Assembly: GCA_031286585.1 (NCBI GenBank)
Contig: JAITUC010000007.1
Span: forward strand, 1 to 64,000
Reading direction: 5' to 3'
Source: Delftia acidovorans
GTDB taxonomy: Bacteria; Pseudomonadota; Gammaproteobacteria; Burkholderiales; Burkholderiaceae_C
Length of the DNA: 64,000 bases
The notes below the pieces were generated by a model. That model was not told the origin of the DNA, searched no databases, and saw only the letters and a list, made by a program, of their open reading frames with translations. Made by a program: the position numbers and the translations under genes. The stretch's first letter is position 1; each line of letters begins with the position of its first letter. Shown here piece by piece: positions 17,362-26,205 of the stretch.

Positions 17362-19398
17362 TTAACGCTTGAGTGCGACCTGCACGGTGTCGGCCACGTT
17401 CTCGGCCGTGAAGCCGAAGTGCTTGAACAGCACAGGCGCGGGGGCCGATTCGCCGTAGGTGTCGATGCCGACGACGGCGGCGCAGCCGTACTTCCACCAG
17501 AAGTCGGTCACGCCCATTTCCACGGCGATGCGCGGCAGGTTGGCCGGCAGCACCTGGCTCTTGTACCTGGCATCCTGCTTGTCGAAGGTGGTGGTGCTGG
17601 GCATGGACACCACGCGCACGGCGATCTTGCGCTCGGCCAGCAGCTTCTGGGCTGCCAGGGCCAGCTGCACTTCGGAGCCGGTGGCGATGATGACGGCCTG
17701 TGCCTTCTTGTTCAGGCCGACGGCCTTGGGCTCGGACAGCACGTAGGCGCCGCAGGCGATGTCGTCCAGCGCATCTTCGGTCTTGGCTGCGTAGGCCAGG
17801 TTCTGGCGCGACAGCAGCAGGGCCGTGGGCTTGTTCTTCTGGCTCAGGGCCACGGTCCAGGCGACGGCGGTTTCCGTGGTGTCGGCAGGACGCCAGACAT
17901 CCAGGCCCGGGATCAGGCGCAGCGAGGCGGCGTGCTCGATGGACTGGTGGGTGGGGCCGTCTTCGCCCAGACCGATGGAGTCGTGCGTGAAGACGTGGAC
18001 CACGCGCTGCTTCATCAGCGCGGCCATGCGGATGGCGTTGCGGCTGTAGTCGCTGAAGGTCAGGAAGGTGCCTGCGTAGGGGATGTAGCCGCCATGCAGG
18101 GCGATGCCGTTCATGATGGCGGCCATGCCGAACTCGCGCACGCCGTAGTTGATGTGGCGGCCGATCTTGCCGTCTTCGGTCAGGACCACGGCACCCTTGT
18201 CGTCCACGCGCAGCGAAGGCGTGCTCTTGGTGTTGGTCAGGTTGGAGCCGGTCAGGTCGGCCGAGCCGCCCAGCAGTTCGGGCAGGGCTGCGGTCAGGCC
18301 TTCCAGGGCCAGCTGGCTGGCCTTGCGGCTGGCCACGGTGGCGCCGGCGTCATGCGCGTCGGAGGCGATCTGCGCGGCGATCTCGCCGAAGTTGGCGGGC
18401 AGGTCGCCGGCCATGCGGCGCTTGAAGTCGGCAGCCAGTTCGGGGAAGGCCTTGGCGTAGGCGGCGAACTTCTTGTTCCAGGCCGCTTCGGCCTTGGCGC
18501 CGGCAGCCTTGGCATCCCAGTCGCCGTAGACGCTGGCGGGGATGTCGAAGGGACCGTGCTCCCAGCCCAGGGCCGCGCGGGTCAGCGCGATTTCCTCGGC
18601 GCCCAGGGGCTCGCCGTGGGCCTTGGCCGTGTCCTGGCGGTTGGGCGAGCCCTTGCCGATGTGGGTCTTGCAGCAGATCAGCGTGGGCTTGGCGCTGCTC
18701 TTCCTGGCGGCGGCAATGGCGGCGTCCAGGGCCTCGACGTTATGGCCATCCACGTCGCGGATCACGTTCCAGCCATAGGCTTCGAAGCGTGCGGGCGTGT
18801 TGTCGATGAACCAGGGAGCGACCTTGCCGTCGATGGAGATGCCGTTGTCGTCGTACAGGGCCACCAGCTTGCCCAGCTTCCAGGCGCCGGCCAGGGCCGC
18901 GGCCTCGTGGCTGATGCCTTCCATCAGGCAGCCGTCACCCAGGAACACGTAGGTGTGGTGGTCGACGATGGCGTGGCCGGGACGGTTGAATTCGGCGGCC
19001 AGCAGCTTTTCGGCCAGCGCGAAGCCCACGGCATTGGTGATGCCCTGGCCCAGCGGGCCGGTGGTGGTTTCCACGCCGGGGGTGATGCCCACTTCAGGGT
19101 GGCCCGCCGTCTTGCTGTGCAGCTGGCGGAAGTTCTTGAGTTCGTCGATCGGCAGCGCGTAGCCCGTGAGGTGCAGCAGCGCGTAGATCAGCATGGAGCC
19201 GTGGCCGTTGGAGAGGATGAAGCGGTCACGGTCAGCCCATTGCGGGTTGACGGGGTTGTGCTTGAGGTGACGGCTCCACAGTGCCACGGCCATGTCGGCC
19301 ATGCCCATGGGGGCGCCGGGGTGGCCGGAGTTGGCTTGTTGAACGGCATCCATTGCGAGTGCGCGGATCGCATTCGCCATTTGTTGAGTGTTGGCCAT
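17362..19398 (-). CDS. tkt: Transketolase
   Basis: 678-aa thiamine-diphosphate enzyme of the pentose-phosphate and, where present, Calvin pathways. [12 protein letters not shown] at 24-35, [13 protein letters not shown] at 63-75 and the ThDP-binding motif GDGCLMEG at 154-161 identify it, and length is normal. GGAG lies eight bases before the ATG. Transcribed towards gapA, from which it is separated by the toxin-like cassette. Confidence 0.96.
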   Translation of the reverse strand: MANTQQMANAIRALAMDAVQQANSGHPGAPMGMADMAVALWSRHLKHNPVNPQWADRDRFILSNGHGSMLIYALLHLTGYALPIDELKNFRQLHSKTAGHPEVGITPGVETTTGPLGQGITNAVGFALAEKLLAAEFNRPGHAIVDHHTYVFLGDGCLMEGISHEAAALAGAWKLGKLVALYDDNGISIDGKVAPWFIDNTPARFEAYGWNVIRDVDGHNVEALDAAIAAARKSSAKPTLICCKTHIGKGSPNRQDTAKAHGEPLGAEEIALTRAALGWEHGPFDIPASVYGDWDAKAAGAKAEAAWNKKFAAYAKAFPELAADFKRRMAGDLPANFGEIAAQIASDAHDAGATVASRKASQLALEGLTAALPELLGGSADLTGSNLTNTKSTPSLRVDDKGAVVLTEDGKIGRHINYGVREFGMAAIMNGIALHGGYIPYAGTFLTFSDYSRNAIRMAALMKQRVVHVFTHDSIGLGEDGPTHQSIEHAASLRLIPGLDVWRPADTTETAVAWTVALSQKNKPTALLLSRQNLAYAAKTEDALDDIACGAYVLSEPKAVGLNKKAQAVIIATGSEVQLALAAQKLLAERKIAVRVVSMPSTTTFDKQDARYKSQVLPANLPRIAVEMGVTDFWWKYGCAAVVGIDTYGESAPAPVLFKHFGFTAENVADTVQVALKR

Positions 19399-19515
19399 CA
19401 GGGCGCTCCGTGAAGGAGGGGGTAATCAGAGTAAGCCGACTATTTTAAAGGACTGGGGTTTTCGGCTCCCGCGCACGGGGCAATGGCCGCTGGCAATGGT
19501 CTACAGTTGCCCTCC

Positions 19516-20301
19516 ATGACCGCCCTGCCCATCCCGCCGTTCCCCGCCGCCAAGGCGCTTTCCCTCACCGAACAGCCGCCTGCCATGCTGCTGGCCGCAG
19601 GCCGTGGCGAGCGCATGCGGCCGCTGACCGACACCACCCCCAAGCCCCTGCTGCAGGTGCAGGGCCAGCCGCTGCTGCAGCACCACATGCAGGCGCTGGC
19701 CCGGGCCGGCGTGCGCCGCGCCGTGGTCAACACGGGCTGGCTGGGCGCGCAGATTCCGGCGCGATTCGGCCTCCAGTTCGTGCCTGAAGCCGGCGGCGAG
19801 CCGCTGCAGCTGGCCTATTCGCCCGAGCCCGAGCAGGCGCTGGAGACTGCCGGCGGCATTGCGCGCGCGCTGCCGCTGCTGGGCGAGGTGTTCTGGCTGG
19901 CGGCCGGCGACGTCTACGCGCCCGACTTCGATTTTCCGTTCGAGGCCGCCCGGGAATTCGCGGCCAGCGGCCGCCTGGCCCATCTGTGGCTGGTACCCAA
20001 CCCCGAGCACCATCCGCGTGGCGACTTCGGCGTGGACGAGTTGGGCCTGGCCTGCGACTGGCCCGAGGGCGATGCCCGCCCGCGCCAGACCTACGGCACC
20101 ATTGCGCTGCTGCGCGCCGAGCTGTTTGCCCAGCCCTGGTGCGACATCCCGCCCGGCAACCCCGAGGGATGGCGCGTGCCGCTGGTATTGCTGCTGCGCC
20201 GTGCCATGGCAGCCGGCCAGGTGGGGGCCAGCCCGTACACGGGCCGCTGGACCGACGTGGGCACGCCCGAGCGGCTGGAACGCCTGAACGCGCCGGGCTG
20301 A
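19516..20301 (+). CDS. murU: Nucleotidyltransferase, probable N-acetylmuramate-1-phosphate uridylyltransferase
   Basis: 261-aa sugar-1-phosphate nucleotidyltransferase. The nucleotide-binding loop LLAAGRGERMRPLTDTTPKP starts near residue 25, followed by an Asp-containing AAGDVYAPDFDF metal site. This architecture and length fit MurU, which makes UDP-MurNAc in the cell-wall recycling bypass of fosfomycin-sensitive synthesis. The ATG at 19516 leaves about 22 residues before the conserved domain; ATG at 19585 would start right at it. Divergent from tkt. Confidence 0.72.
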   Translation: MTALPIPPFPAAKALSLTEQPPAMLLAAGRGERMRPLTDTTPKPLLQVQGQPLLQHHMQALARAGVRRAVVNTGWLGAQIPARFGLQFVPEAGGEPLQLAYSPEPEQALETAGGIARALPLLGEVFWLAAGDVYAPDFDFPFEAAREFAASGRLAHLWLVPNPEHHPRGDFGVDELGLACDWPEGDARPRQTYGTIALLRAELFAQPWCDIPPGNPEGWRVPLVLLLRRAMAAGQVGASPYTGRWTDVGTPERLERLNAPG

Positions 20302-20442
20302 TACACCGCGCGTCGGTGAGTGCGGCCCGGCGATCGGCTGCTTGGCGGCTTGGCGCCCTGCCCTCCTGCGCCTGCAGGCAGCGGCAGGCGCTTCGTGATA
20401 GCGTCGCCGGTTCGGCGCAGCGGCGCGCCAGAAAGCCTTTCG

Positions 20443-21285
20443 ATGAGTGTGATCCAGTATGTGATGTTCCTGGCCCTGGTGGGCCTGGCCACGTTTTGCC
20501 AGAACCTGACGGGCTTTGCCTTCGGACTGATCTTCGTGGGCGTGGCCGGAGCCACGCACCTGATGGGCATTGGCGATGCGGCCAACGTGGCCTGCCTGCT
20601 GTCCGTGGTCAACGGCGTGGCCTACCTGCGCGCCCATCGCCAGGTGCCGCAGTGGTCCCTGCTCAAGCCCATGCTGATCAGCAGCGTCATCGGCGTGATC
20701 GGCGGCGTGCTGCTGCTGCAGTGGCTCAGCGGCAATGCGCTGAGCGGGCTGCGCATGCTGCTGGGGCTGGCCATCGTGGCCTGCGCGCTGTTGCTGCTGC
20801 TGCAAAAGCAGGTCAATGCGCAGGTGTCGGGGCCTGTGTCGCTGTGGGTGGCCGGTGTGGCATCGGGGGTGCTGGGCGGGCTGTTTGCCACGCCGGGCCC
20901 GCCCATGGTCTACCACCTGTACCGCCAGCCGCTGGACCGCCTGGTGGTGCGCCAGTGCCTGTTCTCCATGTTCCTCACCTGCGCGCTGCTGCGCCTGGCG
21001 ATGGTGGCCTGGGAGGGCGAGATCACGGGCAGCGTGCTGCTGGCGGCGGCCCTGGCCTTTCCCGTGGTGACGGTGGTGACCTGGCTGCACATGCGCCATC
21101 CGCCCGCCCTGCCCAAGCGGCTGGTGGAATGGATGGTCTGCCTGCTGCTGGTGCTGTCGGGCACCAGCCTGCTGGTGTCGGGCTGGAACGCCAGCCACCC
21201 CCAGCCCGTGGTGCCCGATGACGAGATGGCCATGGCCGTACCCCAGCGGTCACCGGCTGCGGCGGCGGCCCCCGCGCCGCGCTGA
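20443..21285 (+). CDS. TSUP/TauE-SafE family membrane protein
   Basis: 280-aa inner-membrane protein with about eight hydrophobic segments. The two-half arrangement fits the TSUP family of sulfite/sulfoacetate/organic anion exporters: LTGFAFGLIFVG in the first half, GVASGVLGGLFATPGPPMVY in the second. The C-terminal 25 residues are Ala/Pro-rich and probably cytoplasmic. No sulfur genes are adjacent, so the substrate is open. Ends at a strong bidirectional terminator shared with fba. Confidence 0.8.
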   Translation: MSVIQYVMFLALVGLATFCQNLTGFAFGLIFVGVAGATHLMGIGDAANVACLLSVVNGVAYLRAHRQVPQWSLLKPMLISSVIGVIGGVLLLQWLSGNALSGLRMLLGLAIVACALLLLLQKQVNAQVSGPVSLWVAGVASGVLGGLFATPGPPMVYHLYRQPLDRLVVRQCLFSMFLTCALLRLAMVAWEGEITGSVLLAAALAFPVVTVVTWLHMRHPPALPKRLVEWMVCLLLVLSGTSLLVSGWNASHPQPVVPDDEMAMAVPQRSPAAAAAPAPR

Positions 21286-21295
21286 AAGCAAAAAA

Positions 21296-21325
21296 GCCCG
21301 CCAGGCGGACCGGCGGGCTTTTTTT
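21296..21325. terminator. Bidirectional terminator between TSUP gene and fba
   Basis: GCCCGCC and GGCGGGC form a stem with a 9-nt loop, with an A run before and TTTTTTT after. It serves the convergent genes on both strands. Confidence 0.85.
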
Positions 21326-21340
21326 AGGGGCGGGAAACGA

Positions 21341-22405
21341 TCAGTTCACGACCTGCTGCAGCGAACCGGCAGCGTACTTGGCGGCCATCTGATCCAGCGT
21401 GTAGCCCTTGATCTTGGCGCCCTGGCCTTCGCAGCCGAACTCGATGTAGCGGGCCTTGCAGATCTGCTTGGCGGCTTCGCGGGCAGGCTTGAGCCATTCG
21501 CGGGCATCGAACTTCTCGGGGTTCTCGGCCAGGAACTTGCGCACGGCACCGGTCATCGCCAGGCGGATGTCGGTGTCGATGTTGATCTTGCGCACGCCGT
21601 GCTTGATGGCTTCCTGGATTTCCTCGACGGGCACGCCGTAGGTTTCCTTCATGGCGCCGCCGTACTGGCGGATGATCTCCAGCAATTCCTGGGGCACGGA
21701 GGAGGAGCCGTGCATGACCAGGTGGGTGTTGGGCAGGCGGGCGTGGATTTCCTTGACGCGCTGGATGGACAGGATGTCGCCCGTGGGCTTGCGCGTGAAC
21801 TTGTAGGCGCCGTGGCTGGTGCCGATGGCAATGGCCAGCGCGTCCAGCTGCGTGGCCTTGACGAACTGGGCCGCTTCCTCGGGGTCGGTCAGCAGGGCCG
21901 AATGGTCGAGCACGCCTTCGGCGCCCACGCCGTCTTCCTCGCCAGCCATGCCGGTTTCCAGCGAACCCAGGCAGCCGAGTTCGCCTTCGACGGTGGCGCC
22001 CAGCCTGTGGGCCATTTCCACGACCTTGCGGGTCACGTCCACGTTGTACTCGAAGGAGGAAGGCGTCTTGCCGTCTTCCATCAGCGAGCCGTCCATCATC
22101 ACCGAGCCGAAGCCCAGGTTCAGCGCGCCCTGGCAGATGGCGGGCGAGGTGCCGTGGTCCTGGTGCATGACCAGGGGAATGTGGGGATACTGCTCGGCGG
22201 CGGCCTGGATCAGGTGCTTGATGAAGGGCTCGCCGGCGTACTTGCGGGCGCCTGCGCTGGCCTGCAGGATGACGGGCGCGCCCACTTCGTCGGCGGCCGA
22301 CATCACGGCTTGCACCTGCTCCAGGTTGTTGACGTTGAAGGCGGGAAGACCGTAGCCGTTTTCGGCAGCGTGGTCCAGCAGTTCGCGCATCGAAACGAGA
22401 GGCAT
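21341..22405 (-). CDS. fba: Fructose-bisphosphate aldolase, class II
   Basis: 354-aa zinc aldolase of glycolysis and the Calvin cycle (CbbA/Fba type). [11 protein letters not shown] at 17-27, [10 protein letters not shown] at 79-88 with Asp83 and the zinc-ligand His84, and VMMDGSL near 102 identify it. The ATG at 22405 gives the family length; the frame is open upstream but without conserved sequence. Confidence 0.95.
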   Translation of the reverse strand: MPLVSMRELLDHAAENGYGLPAFNVNNLEQVQAVMSAADEVGAPVILQASAGARKYAGEPFIKHLIQAAAEQYPHIPLVMHQDHGTSPAICQGALNLGFGSVMMDGSLMEDGKTPSSFEYNVDVTRKVVEMAHRLGATVEGELGCLGSLETGMAGEEDGVGAEGVLDHSALLTDPEEAAQFVKATQLDALAIAIGTSHGAYKFTRKPTGDILSIQRVKEIHARLPNTHLVMHGSSSVPQELLEIIRQYGGAMKETYGVPVEEIQEAIKHGVRKINIDTDIRLAMTGAVRKFLAENPEKFDAREWLKPAREAAKQICKARYIEFGCEGQGAKIKGYTLDQMAAKYAAGSLQQVVN

Positions 22406-22534
22406 GTGTAGGGTCCGTATCAAGTTGTTGAGAGGGGGATGCCCCTGCCGCATGGCAGCCGCCGCTGCGTCATGGGTGCGCTGCGGGGCCACGGCCGGGG
22501 AATCGCGGCAGTAACCGCTTGGTAACTGGCGATT

Positions 22535-23905
22535 TTAACCAGCTGCCGCCAACCCTGTCCCAGGCATTCCCATGCGGTAGCAGGTCGTGAAGCCTTCGGG
22601 CGGCGCGGCCTCGCCAAAGCTTCCCTGATGGGCGCGCAGCACGCGCGCCACGATCTCGTGGCCCAGATGCAGGCTGTCCACGGGCGCCGCCGCGCGCTCG
22701 GCGCCATCGCGTCGGCCGTCGTCGCAGACCTGCAGCCAGACCTCGCCATCCGGCCCCTGTCCGGCCTGGACTTCGATCTGCGTGCCGTGCGGCGTGTGCT
22801 TGAGGGCGTTTTCCACCAGATTGCGCAGCGCCAGTTCCAGCAGCACGGCATTGCCCATCACGCCCAGCGCGTCAGGCGCCTGCACGGACAGGCTGCAGTC
22901 GCGCTGCCAGGCCGCCTGCGCATGGGCGGCCACCACCTGGCGGGCCAGCGCGGCCAGGTCCACGGGCACGGGCGGCTCGGCCAGCATGGCGCGGCCGGCG
23001 CGCGCCAGTGCCAGCAGCTGGCTGAGCACATGGCCGGCATGCAGCGCGTCCCGGCCTATCTGCGCCAGCGCCTGGCGCTGGGCCGGGGCGTCCATGGCGC
23101 CGGCCGGCGCGTCGCCCAGGGCGCGCGCCTGCAAGGCGATGGAGGCCAGCGGCGTGCGCAGTTCATGGGCCACCTCGTTGGCCAGGCTGCGCTCGCGCTC
23201 CAGCGCCTCCTGCTGGCGGTCCAGCAAGGTGTTGATGGAGTTGACCACGGGCATGAATTCCCGCAGCGCGTGGCGGTGCGAGACGCGCTCGGCCTGGGCC
23301 AGGTCCAGGCGCTCCACCTCGCGCGAGAGCTCGTTGAGCGGCCGCATGCCCCGGCGAATGGCCAGCCCCAGCGCCAGCGCCACCACGGGCAGCAGCCACA
23401 GGCCGGGCTCGATCATCTGGCCCGCGATGTCGTCGGCCAGTTCGTCGCGCTCCTGCAGCTCGATCATCACGCTGACCTTGCGCGCGTGGTCGCGGCTCCA
23501 CTGGGTGAAGCTGCGCCAGGCGCGGCGCTCGGGGCCCAGGCGCAGGGTGGCAAAGCCCTGCTCGGTGTCGAAGGAGGGCTCGGGCGCATCGCCGGTGCGC
23601 GAGATGAGCCGGCCCGTGCCATCCCACAGGGCCACGCTCAGCGACTGCTGGTAGTCGTGGGCCATGAGGCCCGGCGGCTCGTGCACGGGCGTGGCCTGGC
23701 CGTGGTCCACGGCGCCTTCCACATGGAGATTGAGCACCAGCGCAGCGACACCGGCCAGGTGTCCGTCGGTGAGCTCGTCGGCCTCATGCACGCCGGTCTG
23801 GTAGCCCAGCGCCACGAAGCTGGCCCAGACGAGGACCAGCGCGCCCAGCATCCAGGCCATCAGATGCCAGATCAGCGAGGGGCGGCGGTCCGGCGCGGTG
23901 CTCAT
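22535..23905 (-). CDS. Sensor histidine kinase (QseC/PmrB-like)
   Basis: 456-aa inner-membrane kinase. Transmembrane helix 1 at about 12-34, a periplasmic domain of about 130 residues, helix 2 at about 166-184, a HAMP-like linker, then the H-box ANEVAHELRTPLASI with phospho-acceptor His247 and the N-box LRNLVENALKHTP. The G1 region reads VCDDGRRDGA and the ATP lid is short and unusual, with only LGHEIVARV left of the usual GLGLAIV, so the ATP site is degenerate. Overlaps the response-regulator gene by four bases (ATGA). Confidence 0.88.
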   Translation of the reverse strand: MSTAPDRRPSLIWHLMAWMLGALVLVWASFVALGYQTGVHEADELTDGHLAGVAALVLNLHVEGAVDHGQATPVHEPPGLMAHDYQQSLSVALWDGTGRLISRTGDAPEPSFDTEQGFATLRLGPERRAWRSFTQWSRDHARKVSVMIELQERDELADDIAGQMIEPGLWLLPVVALALGLAIRRGMRPLNELSREVERLDLAQAERVSHRHALREFMPVVNSINTLLDRQQEALERERSLANEVAHELRTPLASIALQARALGDAPAGAMDAPAQRQALAQIGRDALHAGHVLSQLLALARAGRAMLAEPPVPVDLAALARQVVAAHAQAAWQRDCSLSVQAPDALGVMGNAVLLELALRNLVENALKHTPHGTQIEVQAGQGPDGEVWLQVCDDGRRDGAERAAAPVDSLHLGHEIVARVLRAHQGSFGEAAPPEGFTTCYRMGMPGTGLAAAG

Positions 23906-24600
23906 GTGGTCTCCACGGGCATGAAGTAGCCCACGCCGCGCATGGTGACGATGCTGGCATTGCCCAGCTTCTTGCGCAGGTGGTGGATGTGGACTTCGAC
24001 GGCATTGCTCTCCACGGCCGTGCCCCAGCTGTAGAGATGCTCTTCGATCTGCTGGCGCGAGAGCACGCGCCCGCGCGCCTGCAGCAGCACCCAGAGCACG
24101 GAGAACTCGCGCGGCGACATCTCCACCAGCCGGCCTTCGCGGCGCACGGTGCGCGCGGCCGGATCGACCTCCAGCTCGCCATGGCGGATCACGGGCGCCG
24201 CCTGCCCGCCTGCGCGGCGCAGCATGGCGCGCAGCCGCGCCTCCAGCTCGTCGATGTCGAAGGGCTTGACCAGGTAGTCGTCGGCACCCAGGTCCAGCCC
24301 GGCGATGCGCTCGCGCACCTGGTCGCGCGCGGTGAGGATGAGCACGGGCGTGTTGGGGTCCGGCAGGGCCTGGCTGTCGCCACCCGGGCGGCGCGGGCCC
24401 CGCAGGCGGCGCAGGATTTCGCTGCCATCGCCATCGGGAAGGCCCAGATCCAGCAGCACGGCGTCAAAGCGCTCCATCTCCAGCGCATGCCAGGCCTCGG
24501 CCACGGTGGTGCAGACATCGACCGCATAGCGGCGCTGTTCCAGATTGGCCTGCAGGCCTGCGGCAATGCCCGCGTTGTCTTCGACGACCAGTATTCGCAT
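23902..24600 (-). CDS. OmpR-family response regulator (QseB/PmrA-like)
   Basis: 232-aa regulator. Receiver domain residues 1-118 with acidic Asp8, phospho-acceptor Asp51 (LLDLGLPDGDG) and lysine in YLVKPFD. The winged-helix DNA-binding domain is at about 135-228 (SPREFSVLWVLLQ...HIHHLRKKLG). Start ATG at 24600 begins at MRILVVED. A CTTAA-N6-CTTAA repeat 66 bp upstream, matching as I recall the QseB/PmrA-type consensus, points to autoregulation and control of the divergent PAP2 genes. Confidence 0.9.
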   Translation of the reverse strand: MRILVVEDNAGIAAGLQANLEQRRYAVDVCTTVAEAWHALEMERFDAVLLDLGLPDGDGSEILRRLRGPRRPGGDSQALPDPNTPVLILTARDQVRERIAGLDLGADDYLVKPFDIDELEARLRAMLRRAGGQAAPVIRHGELEVDPAARTVRREGRLVEMSPREFSVLWVLLQARGRVLSRQQIEEHLYSWGTAVESNAVEVHIHHLRKKLGNASIVTMRGVGYFMPVETT

Positions 24601-24665
24601 GCGCGCATTGTGCAATGGCCGCTGCCGGCTGCGCCGCCAGACGCCGGCCGCAGGCCGGCGCATGC

Positions 24666-24682
24666 GTTAAGACGGGTTTAAG
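24666..24682 (-). promoter_or_regulatory. QseB/PmrA-type direct repeat
   Basis: On the minus strand CTTAA-ACCCGT-CTTAA, two identical 5-mers with an 11-bp period, between the response regulator (start 24600) and the PAP2 gene (start 24694). On the plus strand it reads GTTAAG-N5-TTTAAG. The half-sites and period match what I recall of PmrA/QseB boxes. Confidence 0.6.
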
Positions 24683-24693
24683 CCGCGCTTCTC

Positions 24694-25470
24694 ATGCTGC
24701 CGGCCATGCCGACATCTGAACCCCGAGATTTCTCCGCAGCCCCCGCGCAGGGCCCCTCCTTCAAACGCACCCTGCTGTGGACCCTGGCGGCCCTGGCCAT
24801 GGTCCTGGCCTGGGACGCCAGCGCCCTGGACCTGGCCATGGCCAGCTGGTTTGGCGACGCCGACGGCTTCGCGCTGCGCTCGGACTGGTTTTTAGTGAAC
24901 GTTGCCCATGAGGGCGCGCGCCGCCTGGCCTGGCTGTTCGTGCTGGGGCTGACGCTGTGCGTGTGGCGCCCCGTGGGCCCGCTGCGCCTGCTGCCCCATG
25001 GACGGCGCGTGCAGCTGGTGGCGGGCATCCTGCTGTCGCTGGCCCTGATCTCGCTGCTCAAGTACACCAGCGCGACCAGCTGCCCCTGGGACCTGGCCGA
25101 GTTCGGCGGCGTGGCGCGCCATGTCTCGCACTGGGCCCTGGGCCTGGCCGATGGCGGGCCGGGCCGCTGCTTTCCCGCAGGCCATGCCTCGGCAGGCTTT
25201 GCCTTTCTGGCCGGCTATTTCGCGCTGCGCCGGCATGCACCGCGCGCAGCCCGGATCTGGCTGGCCGTCGCGCTGGCCGCTGGCCTGTCGATGGGCCTGG
25301 CCCAGCAGATGCGCGGCGCCCATTTCATGAGCCACACGCTGTGGACCGGCTGGCTGTGCTGGACGGCGGGCTGGCTCCTCGACCTGGCGGTCACGCGTGC
25401 GTTGCGGACCCGGGACAGCACGCCTGACTCCCTGTGGCCTGCCGCCAGCCTGCCACCTTCCACTCCCTGA
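24694..25470 (+). CDS. PAP2-family membrane phosphatase 1
   Basis: 258-aa inner-membrane phosphatase with about five to six helices. The three PAP2 phosphatase motifs are visible: KYTSATSCP near 125, RCFPAGHASAGF near 155 and RGAHFMSHTLWTG near 208, with catalytic His in the last two. Enzymes of this type remove phosphate from lipid A, undecaprenyl-PP or phosphatidate. Divergent from a QseBC/PmrAB-like system and followed after 12 bp by a second PAP2 gene, which suggests envelope lipid modification. ATG at 24706 is an alternative start. Confidence 0.82.
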   Translation: MLPAMPTSEPRDFSAAPAQGPSFKRTLLWTLAALAMVLAWDASALDLAMASWFGDADGFALRSDWFLVNVAHEGARRLAWLFVLGLTLCVWRPVGPLRLLPHGRRVQLVAGILLSLALISLLKYTSATSCPWDLAEFGGVARHVSHWALGLADGGPGRCFPAGHASAGFAFLAGYFALRRHAPRAARIWLAVALAAGLSMGLAQQMRGAHFMSHTLWTGWLCWTAGWLLDLAVTRALRTRDSTPDSLWPAASLPPSTP

Positions 25471-25482
25471 TCGAGCTTTGCC

Positions 25483-26067
25483 ATGCTGCCCCTGGACTCC
25501 GCCCTGTTCACGTTGCTGAACGCCAATGCGCAAACGCCGGCCATCTCGATCGATGCGGCGCGCGCCATCTCCTCCTGGCTTCCCTCGCTGTGCGCCCTTC
25601 CCGTGATGGCCGGGCTGCTGCGCGGCTCGCCTGCGCTGCGCCGTACCCTGGTGCTGGCCCTGCTGTCCATGCTGGCGGCCTGGGCCGTGGCACGGCTGAT
25701 CCGCTGGGGCTTTCCGGTGCCGCGTCCGGCCCAGCTGGGCATGGGCGTGCAATGGGTGGACCACGCGCTGCGGTCCAGCTTTCCGAGCATGCACGCCACG
25801 GGCGCCTTTGCCCTTGCGCAGGCACTGACCCTGGGCTGCACACGCCACCGCCGCTGGGTCGTGGTGTCAGTCTGGTCGCTGGCCCTGGGCATGGCCTGGA
25901 GCCGCGTGCACCTGGGCGTGCACTTCCCGTCCGACGTTCTGGCCGGCGCCATCGTGGGCATCTGCAGCGCCACCCTGGTCTGGCATGCCGCGCTGTGGCG
26001 CCGCCGTGCCTTCATGCCCAATCTGCTCTCATACAACGCACGAACCCACTCAGGCAGCTCCCAATAG
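25483..26067 (+). CDS. PAP2-family membrane phosphatase 2 (UppP/BcrC-like)
   Basis: 194-aa membrane phosphatase. PVPRPAQLG (motif 1, about residues 78-86), SSFPSMHATGAFAL (motif 2, about 98-111) and SRVHLGVHFPSDVLAG (motif 3, about 145-160) are all present. The short size and motif spacing resemble BcrC-type undecaprenyl-pyrophosphate phosphatases. Second gene of the PAP2 pair. Confidence 0.83.
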   Translation: MLPLDSALFTLLNANAQTPAISIDAARAISSWLPSLCALPVMAGLLRGSPALRRTLVLALLSMLAAWAVARLIRWGFPVPRPAQLGMGVQWVDHALRSSFPSMHATGAFALAQALTLGCTRHRRWVVVSVWSLALGMAWSRVHLGVHFPSDVLAGAIVGICSATLVWHAALWRRRAFMPNLLSYNARTHSGSSQ

Positions 26068-26137
26068 AGCATGGCGAAGGCATAGCGCACCGCACATAAA
26101 ACTGGCGCTCCCCAAAACGAGGGACACCGAGCAAGGG

Positions 26138-26204
26138 CCGCCCCGCCGCGAGGGTGTCGTCCCCCCGCGTAGCGAGAGGGGGAAGGCGCGAAGCGCCTCA
26201 GGGG
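26138..26204. repeat. GC-rich intergenic repeat, Comamonadaceae type
   Basis: The stretch ending AGGCGC-GAA-GCGCCT-CAGGGGG resembles a family of intergenic repeats I recall from Acidovorax/Delftia genomes. It carries a 6-bp hairpin with GAA loop at 26184-26198 and lies between the PAP2 stop and the pyk stop, so it may act as a transcription end. Confidence 0.45.
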
Positions 26205-26205
26205 G

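Noticed and set aside
17317..19413. 698-codon plus-strand open frame opposite tkt
   Set aside because: It mirrors transketolase codon by codon and has no family motif or ribosome site.
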